Assembly: GCF_029717145.1 (NCBI RefSeq)
Contig: NZ_CP099222.1
Coordinates: forward strand, 1,984,001 to 2,048,000
DNA length: 64,000 nt
Direction: 5' to 3'
Source of the DNA: Citrobacter freundii
Lineage (GTDB): Bacteria; Pseudomonadota; Gammaproteobacteria; Enterobacterales; Enterobacteriaceae
The stretch's first letter is position 1, and every line of letters begins with the position of its first letter. Positions 25,599 through 36,229 of this stretch are shown here, in pieces. The translations under genes and the position numbers were made by a program. Under the pieces are notes generated by a model, which was not told the origin of the DNA, made no database searches, and saw nothing but the letters and a program-made list of their open reading frames with translations.

Positions 25599-26231
25599 AT
25601 GTCAGAAAAACACTGGTCGAGAATGGAATATCTTCACCAGACAGTGACGAATCCCAATATCGTAATTAAAGGGACGCACAGTTATTACAGCGACTGCTGG
25701 GATAAAGGCTTTGAGGCTTCAGTCGTGCGATATTTACTTGGCGACGAGGTTAGCAGAGAGTGGGAACCGCTCGGGCATCTGGATAAGTTGATCATCGGTA
25801 ATTTCGTCTGTATTGGTGCCGAGAGCGTGATTGTTATGGGGGGAAACAGTACCCACCGGTTGGACTGGATAAGCCTTTACCCCTTTATGGCGTCCATCAA
25901 CGATGCCTACCAGTTTCGCGGAGACACGGTTCTCAAGGATGGCTGTTGGTTAGGTATGCGCGCGATGATTATGCCTGGCGTGACGGTTGGAGAAGGCGCT
26001 GTCGTGGCTGCGGGTGCTGTCGTGACCAAAGATGTACCTCCGTATGCGATTGTCGGCGGGAATCCGGCGAAGATCATAAGATATCGACTTCCCGAAGAGG
26101 ATATTAAACGATTGCTGGCGCTGGATTTGTATCAACTGGCGGAAGAGACGCTGGTGGCGTTGCAACCGCTGTTGTCATCTGGCGATATTTCAGCGTTGGA
26201 GTTGAGCGTTGCCCGGCAGAGACAAGTGTAA
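25599..26231 (+). CDS. Xenobiotic acetyltransferase (CatB/Vat type, hexapeptide repeat)
   Basis: A 210-residue left-handed beta-helix acyltransferase. Hexapeptide repeats run through the centre and resume in LGMRAMIMPGVTVGEGAVV, ending with the typical IVGGNPAKIIRYR. STHRLDWISLYPF carries His86, matching the catalytic histidine of chloramphenicol (CatB) and streptogramin (Vat) acetyltransferases. The natural substrate is unknown and resistance is not implied by family alone. It lies 38 bases after the hemerythrin gene and is probably co-transcribed. Confidence 0.82.
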   Translation: MSEKHWSRMEYLHQTVTNPNIVIKGTHSYYSDCWDKGFEASVVRYLLGDEVSREWEPLGHLDKLIIGNFVCIGAESVIVMGGNSTHRLDWISLYPFMASINDAYQFRGDTVLKDGCWLGMRAMIMPGVTVGEGAVVAAGAVVTKDVPPYAIVGGNPAKIIRYRLPEEDIKRLLALDLYQLAEETLVALQPLLSSGDISALELSVARQRQV

Positions 26232-26317
26232 ACGGCGTATTGGACGTAGAGTGGGCGTATCATGTTGAAAAATCAGCCAGAAACAGTACGTAACTGGCCG
26301 ATCGTCAATGGTTCATC

Positions 26318-27712
<1,395 letters not shown>

Positions 27713-27717
27713 TTATG

Positions 27718-29652
27718 TTAAGACGATTTACGTACGCGCAAATACCATTCGCACAGTAAACGCACCTGTTTACGCGTGTAGCCTTTTTCCATCATGCGGT
27801 CGACAAAATCGTCGTGCTTTTTCTGCTCGTCAGTTGAGGTTTTAGCGTTAAACGAAATGACCGGCAGCAACTCCTCGGTGTTGGAGAACATTTTCTTCTC
27901 AATAACCGTGCGCAGTTTTTCGTAACTGGTCCAGTTTGGATTACGACCGCTGTTATTCGCTCTGGCGCGCAGAACAAAGTTGACGATCTCATTACGGAAA
28001 TCTTTCGGGTTGCTGATACCCGCCGGTTTTTCAATTTTTTCCAGTTCTGAATTCAGCGACTCGCGGTCAAACAGCTGACCGGTATCCGGGTCACGGTATT
28101 CCTGATCCTGGATCCAAAAATCCGCATAGGTGACATAACGGTCAAAAATGTTCTGTCCATACTCGGAGTAGGATTCCAGATAGGCGGTCTGGATCTCTTT
28201 GCCAATAAATTCAGCGTATTTCGGGATCAGATAACCTTTCAGGAACTCGAGATAACGTTCGGACTGCTCCTGCGGGAACTGCTCGCGCTCAATTTGCTGC
28301 TCCAGAACATAGAACAGGTGCACCGGGTTGGCCGCCACTTCTACATGGTCAAAGTTAAACACGCGGGAGAGGATCTTAAACGCGAAGCGCGTTGACAGAC
28401 CGTTCATCCCCTCATCGACTCCGGCGTAATCCCGGTACTCCTGGTAGGATTTCGCTTTCGGATCGGTGTCTTTCAGGCTCTCGCCATCGTAAACGCGCAT
28501 CTTCGAGTAGATGCTCGAGTTTTCTGGTTCTTTCAGGCGAGAAAGAATGGTAAAGCGAGACAGCGTTTCCAGCGTACCCGGTGCGCACGGCGCGTGGGTC
28601 AATTCACTGTGATTAAGCAATTTCTCGTAGATCTTGATCTCTTCGGAAATGCGTAAGCAATACGGAACCTTCACGATGTATACGCGGTCAAGGAAGGCTT
28701 CGTTATTTTTGTTGTTACGGAACGTCACCCATTCAGATTCGTTTGAGTGGGCAAGAATGATGCCGTTAAACGGCAGGGCAGAAATACCTTCTGTCCCGTT
28801 GTAGTTACCTTCCTGCGTTGCGGTCAGCAGAGGATGTAGCACTTTAATCGGTGCTTTAAACATCTCCACGAACTCCATAATCCCCTGGTTAGCCCGGCAC
28901 AGTGCGCCGGAATAGCCGTAGGCATCCGGATCGTTCTGGGCGTGGTGTTCGAGTTTACGAATATCCACTTTGCCGACCAGCGCGGAAATGTCCTGGTTGT
29001 TCTCATCACCCGGTTCCGTTTTGGCGATAGCGATTTGTTCCAGAATAGACGGCCACACTTTAACCACGCGGAATTTGGTGATGTCTCCACCAAAATCATG
29101 CAGACGCTTCGCGGCCCATGGCGACATAATGGTGCCAAGATAGCGACGTGGGATCCCGTACTCTTTCTCCAGGATTTGTGCATCTTCCTGCGGATTAAAC
29201 AGGCATAACGGGTGATCGTTAACCGGGCTGCGTTCACCGTTGGCGCTCAGGACATAAATCGGTACCCTCTGCATCAGCGACTTCAGTCTCTCAGCAAGAG
29301 AGGATTTTCCTCCCCCTACAGGCCCCAGCAGATACAGGATCTGCTTCTTCTCTTCCAGCCCCTGCGCCGCGTGTTTCAGATAGGAGACAATCTGTTCAAT
29401 CGCGTCTTCCATGCCGTAAAACTCTTCAAACGCGGGATAACGTGCAATAACCCGGTTAGAGAAGAGTCGAGAAAGTCGAGGTTCATGGGCAGTATCGACC
29501 ATGACAGGCTCACCAATAGCCATTAATAGCCGCTCTGCCGCGTTGGCATAAGCACTGCGATCTTGCCGACAAGTGGTAAGAAACTCCTGCAGCGTGAACT
29601 CTTCGTCCTTGGCAGCTTCATAACGCTGGCGATAGTGATCGAATATATTCAT
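27718..29652 (-). CDS. yeaG: Serine protein kinase YeaG (PrkA family)
   Basis: A 644-residue protein, the exact length of E. coli YeaG. An N-terminal AAA-like domain has P-loop GPVGGGKSSL (about residues 109-118), followed by a PrkA C-terminal kinase-type domain. In E. coli it is a stress kinase of the nitrogen-starvation response. AGGACGG lies before the ATG, and a clear sigma-54 promoter is about 105-120 bases upstream. Confidence 0.96.
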   Translation of the reverse strand: MNIFDHYRQRYEAAKDEEFTLQEFLTTCRQDRSAYANAAERLLMAIGEPVMVDTAHEPRLSRLFSNRVIARYPAFEEFYGMEDAIEQIVSYLKHAAQGLEEKKQILYLLGPVGGGKSSLAERLKSLMQRVPIYVLSANGERSPVNDHPLCLFNPQEDAQILEKEYGIPRRYLGTIMSPWAAKRLHDFGGDITKFRVVKVWPSILEQIAIAKTEPGDENNQDISALVGKVDIRKLEHHAQNDPDAYGYSGALCRANQGIMEFVEMFKAPIKVLHPLLTATQEGNYNGTEGISALPFNGIILAHSNESEWVTFRNNKNNEAFLDRVYIVKVPYCLRISEEIKIYEKLLNHSELTHAPCAPGTLETLSRFTILSRLKEPENSSIYSKMRVYDGESLKDTDPKAKSYQEYRDYAGVDEGMNGLSTRFAFKILSRVFNFDHVEVAANPVHLFYVLEQQIEREQFPQEQSERYLEFLKGYLIPKYAEFIGKEIQTAYLESYSEYGQNIFDRYVTYADFWIQDQEYRDPDTGQLFDRESLNSELEKIEKPAGISNPKDFRNEIVNFVLRARANNSGRNPNWTSYEKLRTVIEKKMFSNTEELLPVISFNAKTSTDEQKKHDDFVDRMMEKGYTRKQVRLLCEWYLRVRKSS

Positions 29653-29754
29653 GGTATGCCGTCCTTTCGTTTTTTAGCACATGTTAAGAGCCGTTCATAT
29701 GAATAGTAGAGGCCCCTGAAGAGGTAAACTGAACGACGTCGCTGCTGGAAAAAT

Positions 29755-29771
29755 AAGCAACTCTCATGCCA
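29755..29771 (-). promoter_or_regulatory. Sigma-54 promoter of yeaGH
   Basis: Minus strand TGGCAT (29771-29766), GAGAG, TTGCT (29760-29756) is an almost ideal -24/-12 element with correct spacing. Upstream toward mipA, a TTTGC ... GCAAA inverted repeat (29833-29859 region) could be part of an activator site. No gene was supported in the rest of 29653-30085. Confidence 0.85.
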
Positions 29772-30085
29772 TTTTGATGGTCAGAAGATCAACGTATTCG
29801 GTGATACACCTTCTAAAATTAAGCGTAGATGGCATTTGCAAAACTTGCCTGCGCGCGCAAACGAATTTCAATGGCATATCAATAACTCATCGGCAAAAAA
29901 TAGACATCTTATGTAAAGAAATAGGACGGAATTCATGCCTTGTTCATCGGACTGCAAGTAAAATGTCATCACTCGCTGAGAAATTAGAGGGTTACATAAC
30001 GAGATGAATACGTAAAATAGTTGGGCTGTCACGCAATGACGGTTACACTTTGGGTGCTTTACATTTGAATAAGGAATTATGGACT

Positions 30086-30832
30086 GTGACCAAACTCAAA
30101 CTTCTGGCACTTGGCGTGCTTATTGCCACTTCTTCCAGCGTAGCACAAGCAGAAAGCGACCTGTCGCTGGGCGCGGGCGTTGGTGTGGTTGAGAACGCTT
30201 ATAAACAATACGATAACGACGTTTACCCGGTACCTGTAGTGACCTATGACAGTGAGAACTTCTGGTTCCGTGGGCTGGGGGGCGGTTACTACCTGTGGAA
30301 TGACAATACCGATAAGTTGTCTGTCATGGCTTACTGGTCACCGATGTACTTTAAGCCGGGCGACAGCGATAACAGTCAATTGCGTCGACTGGATAAACGT
30401 AAGAGCACCATGATGGCCGGTCTGTCTTACGTCCACAATACGCAATACGGCTTCCTGCGCACCAGCCTTGCGGGAGACGCGCTGGACAACAGTAATGGTA
30501 TCGTCTGGGATCTGGCGTGGTTATATCGTTACACTAACGGTGGCCTGACGCTGACGCCGGGGATCGGTGTCGAGTGGAACAGCGAAAACCAAAACGAATA
30601 CTATTATGGTGTATCGCATCATGAATCCTCTCGCAGCGGCCTGCGTAGCTACGATCCAAATAGCAGCTGGAGCCCGTACCTGGAGCTGAGCGCAAATTAT
30701 AACTTCATCGGCAACTGGAGTGCATACGCGACGGCGCGTTATACCCACCTGTCTGATGAAGTGACCGACAGTCCGATGGTAGACAAATCCTGGACGGGTC
30801 TGATCTCTACGGGTATTACCTACAAGTTCTGA
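30086..30832 (+). CDS. mipA: MltA-interacting outer-membrane protein MipA
   Basis: A 248-residue outer-membrane protein that in E. coli scaffolds the lytic transglycosylase MltA and penicillin-binding protein 1B. The signal peptide ends at AQAES; the chain ends with the beta-barrel signature GLISTGITYKF. GTG 30086 after AAGGAATT gives the E. coli length; an in-frame ATG at 30050 adds a hydrophilic tail before the signal peptide. Confidence 0.94.
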   Translation: MTKLKLLALGVLIATSSSVAQAESDLSLGAGVGVVENAYKQYDNDVYPVPVVTYDSENFWFRGLGGGYYLWNDNTDKLSVMAYWSPMYFKPGDSDNSQLRRLDKRKSTMMAGLSYVHNTQYGFLRTSLAGDALDNSNGIVWDLAWLYRYTNGGLTLTPGIGVEWNSENQNEYYYGVSHHESSRSGLRSYDPNSSWSPYLELSANYNFIGNWSAYATARYTHLSDEVTDSPMVDKSWTGLISTGITYKF

Positions 30833-30852
30833 TAACTGACCATTATAAACAG

Positions 30853-30880
30853 AAGCCCGCATTACAGCGGGCTTTTTTTT
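30853..30880 (+). terminator. mipA terminator
   Basis: AAGCCCGC/GCGGGCTT stem with a 6-base loop followed by eight T residues, 20 bases after the mipA stop. Confidence 0.92.
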
Positions 30881-30920
30881 GTCTGCTGGCAGGCCGGGCA
30901 ACAAATAGTCCAAACGATGA

Positions 30921-30939
30921 TGGTGCAATTTGTGCACCA
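30921..30939. promoter_or_regulatory. Operator-like palindrome upstream of yeaE
   Basis: TGGTGCA-N5-TGCACCA is a perfect 7-5-7 dyad 59 bases before the yeaE ATG. A third copy of TGGTGCA occurs at 30974-30980. The heptamers are those of the NtrC site but in reversed relative orientation; no sigma-54 promoter with correct spacing follows. Confidence 0.5.
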
Positions 30940-30997
30940 TTACAGGACACATGCGCACTGTTTTGCTTTACTGTGGTGCAAAATACAGGAGAGTGCG

Positions 30998-31852
30998 ATG
31001 ACAGATAAACAGGTGATGTTTACCGGGCAGGCCACGCTTCCTGCTATCGGGCAGGGGACGTGGTATATGGGTGAAAACGCCCATTGCCGGGGAGCTGAAG
31101 TGGCGGCGCTGCGTGCTGGACTGGATCTGGGTTTGCGCCTTATTGATACTGCAGAAATGTACGCAGATGGTGCAGCGGAAGAGATCGTCGGCGAGGCGTT
31201 ATTGGGGCGACGCGATGACGCTTTTCTGGTATCAAAAGTTTATCCTTGGAATGCTGGGGGCAAGAAAGCCATCGCGGCCTGCGAAGCGAGCCTGCGGCGA
31301 CTGAAGACCGATTATCTGGATCTCTACTTACTGCATTGGACGGGTAATTTTTCATTTGCAGAGACGGTTGAGGCGATGGAAAGGTTGATCGCGCAAGGGA
31401 AAATCCGCCGCTGGGGCGTTTCTAACCTCGACTATGAAGACATGCAGGCGCTATGGCAGATTACTGGTGGACAGCAGTGTGCCACGAATCAGGTGCTGTA
31501 TCATCTGGCGTCACGCGGCATTGAGTTTGATTTGCTGCCATGGTGTCAGCAACGGCAGATACCGGTCATGGCCTACAGCCCGTTGGCCCAGGCGGGGCGT
31601 TTACGCAGTGATTTGCTCACTAATCCGGTGGTGAGTGAGATTGCGCACGCGCACAAGGCCAGCGCCGCGCAGATTTTATTGGCGTGGGTTATTCGACATC
31701 CGGGGGTGATAGCCATTCCGAAGGCGGCAAATGTCGCACACGTTGAGCAGAATGCCGCAGCGCTAAATATGACGCTTTCTGACGAGGAGTTGATGTTGTT
31801 AGACTCGGCTTTTCCTGCGCCAGCAGCTAAAACACCGCTAGATATGGCCTGA
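30998..31852 (+). CDS. yeaE: Aldo/keto reductase YeaE
   Basis: A 284-residue NADPH-dependent TIM-barrel reductase, colinear with E. coli YeaE, which reduces methylglyoxal and other aldehydes. The catalytic tetrad is visible: Asp and Tyr in DTAEMYADG, Lys in VSKVYPWN, His in LLHWTG. The C-terminal cofactor segment AIPKAANVAHVEQNA is present. CAGGAG precedes ATG 30998; longer upstream frames run through the promoter palindrome. Confidence 0.94.
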   Translation: MTDKQVMFTGQATLPAIGQGTWYMGENAHCRGAEVAALRAGLDLGLRLIDTAEMYADGAAEEIVGEALLGRRDDAFLVSKVYPWNAGGKKAIAACEASLRRLKTDYLDLYLLHWTGNFSFAETVEAMERLIAQGKIRRWGVSNLDYEDMQALWQITGGQQCATNQVLYHLASRGIEFDLLPWCQQRQIPVMAYSPLAQAGRLRSDLLTNPVVSEIAHAHKASAAQILLAWVIRHPGVIAIPKAANVAHVEQNAAALNMTLSDEELMLLDSAFPAPAAKTPLDMA

Positions 31853-31858
31853 TAAAAC

Positions 31859-31882
31859 GCCAGTTGCCATCAGGCAACTGGC
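31859..31882. terminator. Bidirectional terminator between yeaE and yeaD
   Basis: A perfect 10-bp stem GCCAGTTGCC/GGCAACTGGC with tetraloop ATCA. The minus-strand exit is GTTTTATC; the plus-strand exit is weaker. Confidence 0.8.
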
Positions 31883-31888
31883 AAAATC

Positions 31889-32773
31889 TTAGCGCTTAGC
31901 AACACGAATTGTTTGTGCCAGGCGAGAAGGTTTCTCAGTGGTGGTTTTCTGCGGCGCGGTCGCGTAAGCGGTTTCTACGCAGACAAATGTTTTGTACCCG
32001 TCGTCCGGCATGTCACCCATGCTGACAGACAGGGCCGGCCCTGGGTTCCAGCCGACAACGTTCAGATGGTGATGGTGTACGACGTCGATGTTGCGGTTCA
32101 GTGAATCGTCATGGATGACGCTGCACGCTTCCGGGTTCAGATACACGCGGTCGGTGCGGTCCGGGAACGTCTGGACACCGTCAGCCAGGACATCTTCTTT
32201 CGCATCGTTAACTTTATCGATCAGACGGTCACCAAGGCCACTCACTTTCACCGCTGCAATGTCACCGACGTTAAAATAGGTGTGCAGCGCGGAGGTGGTT
32301 TCAAATTCACCGTGGGCTTCCAGTTCTATTTCACAAGTAGCACCCACTTTGAAACGCGCTAACAGCGTAAACTCATGCGGCCAAAGCTGACGCGTTTCAG
32401 CACTGCTTTGCAGTTCAAACGTCAGAACCACACCGCTATCATCTTCGTTGTGCGCTTTCAGCGTCCACGGCAGATTACGGGCAAAACCGTGCGAGGGAAG
32501 CCCTGGCTGTGCCGCCGGGCCAAACCATGGCCAGCAAATAGGGACGCCACCACGCAGCGCTACGCCCGTTTTAAACGGCGTATTGTTGCTTAACCACAGG
32601 ACCTCATCTTCGCCGGTCGGTTTCCATGACAGAAGATGCGCGCCCTGTAGGGCGAAAGAGGCTTTCACCTGCGGGTGATCGACCACCACGACCTCCAGTT
32701 CATCCAACTGACGACGGGAGAGGACAGGGGAAATTTGTTCGATTATCGGAAGTGCAAAAATTTTATTAATCAT
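31889..32773 (-). CDS. yeaD: Glucose-6-phosphate 1-epimerase-type protein YeaD
   Basis: A 294-residue galactose-mutarotase-like beta-sandwich enzyme of exactly the E. coli YeaD length. It should interconvert alpha and beta glucose-6-phosphate. Active-site candidates include His in LPSHGFARN, His in TSALHTYFNVG and Glu in FVCVETAYA. It lies downstream of gapA in the same direction, separated by a terminator and an ERIC-like repeat. Confidence 0.95.
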   Translation of the reverse strand: MINKIFALPIIEQISPVLSRRQLDELEVVVVDHPQVKASFALQGAHLLSWKPTGEDEVLWLSNNTPFKTGVALRGGVPICWPWFGPAAQPGLPSHGFARNLPWTLKAHNEDDSGVVLTFELQSSAETRQLWPHEFTLLARFKVGATCEIELEAHGEFETTSALHTYFNVGDIAAVKVSGLGDRLIDKVNDAKEDVLADGVQTFPDRTDRVYLNPEACSVIHDDSLNRNIDVVHHHHLNVVGWNPGPALSVSMGDMPDDGYKTFVCVETAYATAPQKTTTEKPSRLAQTIRVAKR

Positions 32774-32787
32774 TACGCAATCCTGTT

Positions 32788-32885
32788 TACCCTAAATAAT
32801 TCGAGTTGCAGGACAAAACGGTTAACCGTTTTGAACAGCGCTTGCTGCAGCCAACACACCTGTAACTTGAAGTATGACGGGTATA
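32788..32885. repeat. ERIC-like element with an atypical core
   Basis: Both outer arms match the complete ERIC at 63770-63896 (GGGTATA end, GTCATACTT, and CTGCAACTCGAATTATTT on the opposite strand). The conserved ERIC centre is replaced by a sequence holding the perfect 18-bp palindrome AAAACGGTTAACCGTTTT (32815-32832). Total length is 98 bp rather than 127. Confidence 0.75.
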
Positions 32886-32894
32886 TCTTTGAGC

Positions 32895-32922
32895 AAAAAA
32901 AAGAGCGACCTGAGTCGCTCTT
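32895..32922 (-). terminator. gapA terminator
   Basis: Minus strand AAGAGCGAC/GTCGCTCTT perfect 9-bp stem, 4-base loop, then eight T residues; it begins 23 bases after the gapA stop. Confidence 0.95.
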
Positions 32923-32945
32923 ACAGATTACCGTTTCATCTCAAC

Positions 32946-33953
<1,008 letters not shown>

Positions 33954-34148
33954 CTATTTGTTAGTGAATAAAAGGTTGCCTGTAAAATTACAAAAACCTT
34001 ACGCAGCGTCAAGCGGAATCGTGTCAATCATTGCGACAAATCAATCTGCTGCCTAAGCTTTGCGCAACTGACTCGCCTCACTCTTCCTTTGGGCTTGAAA
34101 CCACATGGGGGCGGCGGCCCGAATTTTAAAGGGCAATCAAGATAAAAA

Positions 34149-34164
34149 CGTGATTGCTATCACG
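34149..34164. promoter_or_regulatory. CRP site in the gapA/msrB divergent region
   Basis: CGTGA-TTGCTA-TCACG is a symmetrical match to the CRP consensus. It lies in the 341-base divergent region (33942-34282), consistent with the catabolite control known for gapA. I see no other gene in that interval. Confidence 0.65.
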
Positions 34165-34282
34165 ATTTATAGGCTGCCATTTCGCAATGATCAAGTTTAG
34201 AACAAAAGTTCGCCCTGTGGTGTTAATGTTTTGTTAGAATCTGTCTCGCAATGTGAGTTTAGATAAAGCGAGATGTGAGCAA

Positions 34283-34696
34283 ATGGCTAATCAACCTTCT
34301 CCAGAAGACCTAAAGAAAAATTTATCCGAAATGCAGTTCTACGTGACACAAAATCATGGGACAGAACCGCCATTTACCGGGCGTTTGCTGCATAACAAGC
34401 GGGACGGTGTTTACCACTGTCTGATCTGTGACAAACCGCTGTTTCGTTCTGATACAAAATATGATTCTGGCTGCGGCTGGCCTAGCTTTTACGAGCCTGT
34501 CAGTGAAGAGGCGATTCGTTACATTAAGGATACGTCACATGGCATGCAGCGCATTGAAATTCGTTGCGGCAACTGTGATGCGCACCTGGGACATGTCTTC
34601 CCGGATGGTCCAAAACCTACCGGTGAACGCTACTGCGTCAACTCAGCGTCTTTGAACTTTACCGACGATGAAAACGGTGAGCAGATTAAAGGCTGA
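34283..34696 (+). CDS. msrB: Peptide methionine-R-sulfoxide reductase MsrB
   Basis: A 137-residue cytoplasmic repair enzyme for methionine-R-sulfoxide. Zinc ligands are the CLIC and CGNC pairs, the substrate motif is GCGWPSF, and the catalytic cysteine is in [11 protein letters not shown] near residue 118. It is a Cys-type, not selenocysteine-type, enzyme. The start is ATG 34283; a 10-codon upstream extension lacks a ribosome site. Confidence 0.97.
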   Translation: MANQPSPEDLKKNLSEMQFYVTQNHGTEPPFTGRLLHNKRDGVYHCLICDKPLFRSDTKYDSGCGWPSFYEPVSEEAIRYIKDTSHGMQRIEIRCGNCDAHLGHVFPDGPKPTGERYCVNSASLNFTDDENGEQIKG

Positions 34697-34737
34697 AGAA
34701 ACGATTCAGCAAATTATTCTACGGGAGTGGGTTTAAG

Positions 34738-35013
34738 ATGAATCTTGATGAGATGATTAACAGCATGACGCCGGAAGTTTATCAGCGCTTATCGACGGCC
34801 GTTGAGCTGGGAAAATGGCCGGATGGCGTCGCGCTGACGGCAGAACAAAAAGAGAACAGCATGCAACTGGTGATGTTATGGCAGGCGCGTAACAATATCG
34901 ATGCGCAGCATATGACTATCGACACCAACGGTGAGATGGTCATGAAGAGTAAGCAGCAACTGAAAGTTGAATTTGGGATAACGCCTGAGCCGATTGCGAC
35001 GTTCAAATCCTGA
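34738..35013 (+). CDS. yeaC: YeaC, DUF1315 protein
   Basis: A 91-residue cytoplasmic protein colinear with E. coli YeaC; function unknown. It follows msrB by 41 bases in the same direction, as in E. coli, with GGGAGTGGG before the ATG. Confidence 0.94.
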   Translation: MNLDEMINSMTPEVYQRLSTAVELGKWPDGVALTAEQKENSMQLVMLWQARNNIDAQHMTIDTNGEMVMKSKQQLKVEFGITPEPIATFKS

Positions 35014-35034
35014 TTGTGGAAACAACATGAACTC

Positions 35035-35068
35035 GCAGGTCCGGCACGGCTTACCGTAACGGACCTGC
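35035..35068. terminator. Hairpin between yeaC and yajD-like gene
   Basis: A perfect 9-bp stem GCAGGTCCG/CGGACCTGC with a 16-base loop lies between convergent stops; T tracts are poor. Confidence 0.5.
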
Positions 35069-35074
35069 AAAGTC

Positions 35075-35419
35075 TTACTTCTTGTTCATCATCGCCTTAA
35101 GGTCGGCAAACGGGTTGTATTTCGCCTCGCCGACGTCTTTCTGCGCATCTTCGCCTGCCACCACGGTAGAACCATACTGATCCACTTCGGTGTATTTCGA
35201 GTGCTCATGATCGTGGCAATACAGGCATAACATCTCCCAGTTACTGCCATCTTCCGGGTTATTGGAATGGTCATGATCGATATGGTGTACTGTCAGTTCG
35301 CGCAGGTTGGAATACACGAACTCGCGCGAACAGCGCCCGCAGACCCAGGGGAACAGTTTAAGCGCCTTTTCCCGGTATCCGACTTCCAGACGGGCGTAAT
35401 TTTTAGGGATAAAAGCCAT
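35075..35419 (-). CDS. yajD: HNH endonuclease-fold protein YajD
   Basis: A 114-residue HNH protein almost identical to E. coli YajD. Zinc cysteines are in WVCGRCSREF and LCLYCHDHEH; the HNH core is LTVHHIDHDHSNNPEDGSN. Its cellular role is unknown. In K-12 yajD lies in a different chromosomal region, so the copy between yeaC and pncA is either a relocation or a second copy. CAGGAG lies before the ATG. Confidence 0.9.
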   Translation of the reverse strand: MAFIPKNYARLEVGYREKALKLFPWVCGRCSREFVYSNLRELTVHHIDHDHSNNPEDGSNWEMLCLYCHDHEHSKYTEVDQYGSTVVAGEDAQKDVGEAKYNPFADLKAMMNKK

Positions 35420-35535
35420 AAAACCTCGTGCTCCTGTAGAATATGAAAAGCTGCGCCAACGTCAGGCGCAGCAGATGGTGATAATCATAACCTATTGTGC
35501 ACGACGTGGGGATCAGAGTTTATTAGTGACCATGT

Positions 35536-35571
35536 GTAGGCCGGATAAGCTATTTTCACCGCCATCCGGCA
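35536..35571. repeat. REP element downstream of pncA
   Basis: GTAGGCCGGATAAGC ... GCCATCCGGCA forms the standard REP stem-loop. It ends 7 bases before the pncA stop codon in window coordinates, that is, immediately downstream of pncA. Confidence 0.85.
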
Positions 35572-35577
35572 ATAAAC

Positions 35578-36216
35578 TTAACGCTGAGTTTCTTCCCAGT
35601 CTGCCAGCGTATACAGCGTTGCACCCGCAGCGGCCATTTCCATAAACGCCTGCGTGCTGTCCTGAGGCTGAATATTCACCCCTCGACAACCGTCGGTAAT
35701 GACGTTCACCCTATAGCCCAGTTCCAGCGCATCGAGGACGGTAAACTTCACGCAGTAGTCGGTTGCCAGCCCCATGATGATGAGGTCGGTAATACGCTGT
35801 TGCACAAGCCACGCATTCAGTTCCGTTGCCTGACGGCGACCGTTATCAAAAAATGCACTGTAGCTATCAACCTGCGGGTTTTCGCCTTTATAGAACGTCT
35901 TATCAATGCCGCGCTGATTCAGCAGAGGGTGCAGAGCCGCTCCCTGCGAGTTCTGTACACAGTGATCCGGCCAGAACGTCTGCGCCAGGCCGTCCAGTTG
36001 TCCCTGCGTGTAAGGGGCGACCTGATGCTGGCTGGCAAAGCTGCCGTGATTAGCCGGATGCCAGTCCAGACTGGAAACAACCTTCTCACCGCGCAGCGAA
36101 CACCAATCAATCAGGCGATTGGCGACATCCACGGTGCTATCACCTTCTGGAACGGCAAGTGCGCCTCCGGCACAAAAATCGTTTTGTAAATCAACCAGCA
36201 GTAATGCTCGTGCCAT
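35578..36216 (-). CDS. pncA: Nicotinamidase PncA
   Basis: A 212-residue cysteine hydrolase converting nicotinamide to nicotinate for NAD salvage. The triad is visible: Asp9 (LVDLQNDF), Lys in TFYKGENP and Cys in GLATDYCVKF. ATG 36216 gives one residue fewer than E. coli. It follows ansA by 13 bases and is probably in its operon. Confidence 0.96.
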   Translation of the reverse strand: MARALLLVDLQNDFCAGGALAVPEGDSTVDVANRLIDWCSLRGEKVVSSLDWHPANHGSFASQHQVAPYTQGQLDGLAQTFWPDHCVQNSQGAALHPLLNQRGIDKTFYKGENPQVDSYSAFFDNGRRQATELNAWLVQQRITDLIIMGLATDYCVKFTVLDALELGYRVNVITDGCRGVNIQPQDSTQAFMEMAAAGATLYTLADWEETQR

Positions 36217-36229
36217 CGTCACTCCTCCT

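Noticed and set aside
29774..30007. 77-codon frame between yeaG and mipA
   Set aside because: No ribosome site or homology; it lies across the yeaG and mipA promoters.
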